From Oscillospiraceae bacterium (lineage in GTDB: Bacteria > Bacillota > Clostridia > Oscillospirales > Ruminococcaceae): 6,730 nt of DNA. Numbering within the stretch: the stretch's first letter is position 1; every line of letters starts with the position of its first letter. This document shows positions 5,470 to 6,730 of this stretch, piece by piece. The DNA is taken from the NCBI GenBank assembly GCA_029068025.1, contig JAIEDJ010000198.1:1-6730 (forward strand), in the 5' to 3' direction. The notes under the pieces are model-generated. The model was not told the origin of the DNA and did no database searches. It was given only the letters and a program-made list of their open reading frames with translations. The position numbers and the translations under genes are program-made.

Positions 5470-5540
5470 CTGCGTAATTATAATGTTGTTCTTATCATAA
5501 GAGCCTTGCTTGCACGTTAAAAATGTTGATCTTTTTCAGA

Positions 5541-5576
5541 AAATTAAAGCTCCCGCGTGTAATAGTCAGCGGGAGC
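5541..5576 (-). terminator. Rho-independent terminator of dapL
   Basis: On the minus strand GCTCCCGC (5576-5569) pairs with GCGGGAGC (5556-5549) across a 12-base loop and is followed by TTTAATTTTC. It begins 20 bases after the dapL stop codon. This separates dapL from the MATE gene despite their shared direction. Confidence 0.88.
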
Positions 5577-5596
5577 CGATAGCTGTTTGCGAAACG

Positions 5597-6730
5597 TTAT
5601 TTCAATAACGTTTTTAATCTCTCCATAGCTTCCTTGGTCGCCTCGTGGGTGCCAAAGGAGGTGAGTCTGAACCAGCCGTCGCCGTTCTTTCCGAAGCCCG
5701 CGCCGGGTGTTCCGACTATCTGTATTCTGGTGAGAAGCATATCAAAGAAATCCCAACTGTTCATATTATTCGGGCACTTGAGCCAGATATACGGAGAGTT
5801 TACGCCGCCCGTGAACTTGATGCCAAGCTCGGTGCAGGTGTCCGCGATAATGCGGGCGTTCTCCTGATAATACGCGATGTTTTCCTTGCACTGGCGCTGT
5901 CCCTCGGGGGTGAACACAGCCTCCGCACCGCGCTGTACGGGATAGGAAACACCGTTGAACTTGCTGCCCTGACGGCGCGCCCAGATCTCCGCGAGCTTTA
6001 TGTCGTTGCCCGCGCTGTCCTTCTGGATGAGATCGTTCGGAACTACGGTGTAGCCGCAGCGTGTTCCGGTAAAGCCCGCGGTCTTGGAGAGCGAGCAGAT
6101 CTCGATAGCGCACTTCTTAGCGCCCTCGATGCAGTAGATGGAGCGCGGAACGTTATCCTCGGTGATGAACGCTTCGTATGCGGCATCGTAGATGATAACA
6201 GCGTTGTTGTCGAGCGCGTACTTCACCCATTCCTCAAGCTGCTGCTTGTTGTAAACGGAGCCTGTGGGATTATTCGGTGAGCAGAGATAGATAAGATCCG
6301 CCTTGACGTTCTTGTCGGGCATAGCGGCAAAGCCGTTTTCCTCAGTGGAATCGGCGTAGACTACATCGTTGCCGTTCATGATGTTGGAATCGACGTATAC
6401 GGGATACGCAGGGTCGGTAACAAGCACGGTGTTGCCCGCGCCGAAGATGTCGATGATGTTTCCGCAGTCGCTTTTCGCGCCGTCGGAAATGCGGATCTCA
6501 TCGGCGGAAACATCCGCGCCGAAGCTCTTGTAATACGCGGACACGGCATTACGGAGGAAATCGTAGCCGGCGCCCGAGTCCTCGTAGCCGCGGAAGGTCT
6601 CGCGCACGCCCATCTCGTCAGCCGCCTTCTTCATTGCCTCAACAACAACGGGGGCAAGCGGGCGGGTAACGTCGCCGATACCCATGCGGAGAAGGCGCGT
6701 TGGCTGCTCGGGGTTGGGGTCGGAATACGG
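5597..6730 (-). CDS. dapL: LL-diaminopimelate aminotransferase (partial, start beyond right edge)
   Basis: A PLP-dependent class I/II aminotransferase that converts tetrahydrodipicolinate and glutamate to LL-diaminopimelate and 2-oxoglutarate in one step, bypassing the acylated intermediates, for lysine and peptidoglycan synthesis. 377 residues are visible; full proteins are about 410, so roughly 30-35 N-terminal residues are missing. DapL marks include RMGIGDVTRPLAP near the visible start, FRGYEDSGAGYDFLR, LCSPNNPTGSVY, YDAAYEAFI and SLSKTAGFTGTRCGY, whose lysine (codon 6085-6083) should bind PLP. The frame is open from 6685 to the edge (reading YSDPNPEQPTRLLR just before the GIGDVTRPL motif), so the ATG at 6685 is internal, not the start. 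It is a cytoplasmic enzyme. TAA at 5599-5597 is followed by its own terminator. Confidence 0.95.
   Translation of the reverse strand, partial: PYSDPNPEQPTRLLRMGIGDVTRPLAPVVVEAMKKAADEMGVRETFRGYEDSGAGYDFLRNAVSAYYKSFGADVSADEIRISDGAKSDCGNIIDIFGAGNTVLVTDPAYPVYVDSNIMNGNDVVYADSTEENGFAAMPDKNVKADLIYLCSPNNPTGSVYNKQQLEEWVKYALDNNAVIIYDAAYEAFITEDNVPRSIYCIEGAKKCAIEICSLSKTAGFTGTRCGYTVVPNDLIQKDSAGNDIKLAEIWARRQGSKFNGVSYPVQRGAEAVFTPEGQRQCKENIAYYQENARIIADTCTELGIKFTGGVNSPYIWLKCPNNMNSWDFFDMLLTRIQIVGTPGAGFGKNGDGWFRLTSFGTHEATKEAMERLKTLLK

Noticed and set aside
5165..5596. A riboswitch controlling the MATE gene, since such leaders are common before MATE genes
   Set aside because: I could not recognise the conserved core of any class I know; the structure in the gap is fully explained by two palindromic repeats and the dapL terminator.
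5645..6280. A 211-codon plus-strand open frame opposite dapL
   Set aside because: It is antisense to a clear aminotransferase, lacks a ribosome site and any motif, and is expected from the GC-rich codon use of dapL.
1..6730. CRISPR array, tRNA, rRNA, phage or toxin-antitoxin content
   Set aside because: No evenly spaced direct repeats, no tRNA-like ends or rRNA segments, and no gene outside the nine housekeeping or sporulation-type genes listed. The AbrB-type gene has no toxin partner beside it, so it is not read as an antitoxin.

Overview
The window reads as ordinary chromosome from an endospore-forming Gram-positive anaerobe of the class Clostridia, most likely a gut Oscillospiraceae/Ruminococcus-type organism. 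This rests on the spore-maturation pair spmA/spmB, an AbrB-type regulator with a four-cysteine tail, a DapL-type diaminopimelate aminotransferase, Shine-Dalgarno-led genes with ATGA overlaps, and several repeat-like palindromic elements between genes. The genus is an inference; there is no rRNA or other marker to fix it.

Layout. (1) 138-1255, minus strand: spmA then spmB, overlapping by ATGA, needed for proper maturation of the spore core. To their left is an 84-bp inverted-repeat element (44-127), then a Shine-Dalgarno-like GGAGG (minus strand) pointing to a further gene just outside the window. (2) 1256-1450: a divergent control region with a very good sigma-A-type promoter for the AbrB gene and, overlapping it on the other strand, a candidate sporulation (sigma-E-like) promoter for spmAB. 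(3) 1451-1717, plus strand: AbrB-family regulator, followed by an imperfect palindrome that begins on its stop codon, then a strong terminator. (4) 1882-3798, plus strand: a promoter, then ppa (inorganic pyrophosphatase), maf (nucleotide pyrophosphatase) and a rhomboid-family membrane protease in one operon, closed by a two-way terminator. (5) 3797-5164, minus strand: a MATE-family efflux protein converging on that terminator. (6) 5165-5596: about 430 bases without a gene, filled by two abutting palindromic elements (181 bp with perfect 23-bp ends, and 104 bp with perfect 12-bp ends), then the dapL terminator. (7) 5597-6730, minus strand: dapL, whose first ~30-35 codons lie beyond the right edge.

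How the genes relate. ppa and maf are both housekeeping or house-cleaning phosphohydrolases, one clearing pyrophosphate and one hydrolysing non-canonical or modified nucleotides while releasing pyrophosphate, so their translational coupling makes biochemical sense. DapL supplies LL-diaminopimelate for lysine and peptidoglycan. spmAB and abrB are divergently arranged and both belong to the transition/sporulation theme, but direct regulation is only inferred.

I found no CRISPR array, phage gene, toxin-antitoxin pair, tRNA or recognised riboswitch, and no evidence of a new multi-gene system. The parts that deserve a second look are the three intergenic palindromic elements, the palindrome on the abrB stop codon, and the overlapping divergent promoters.
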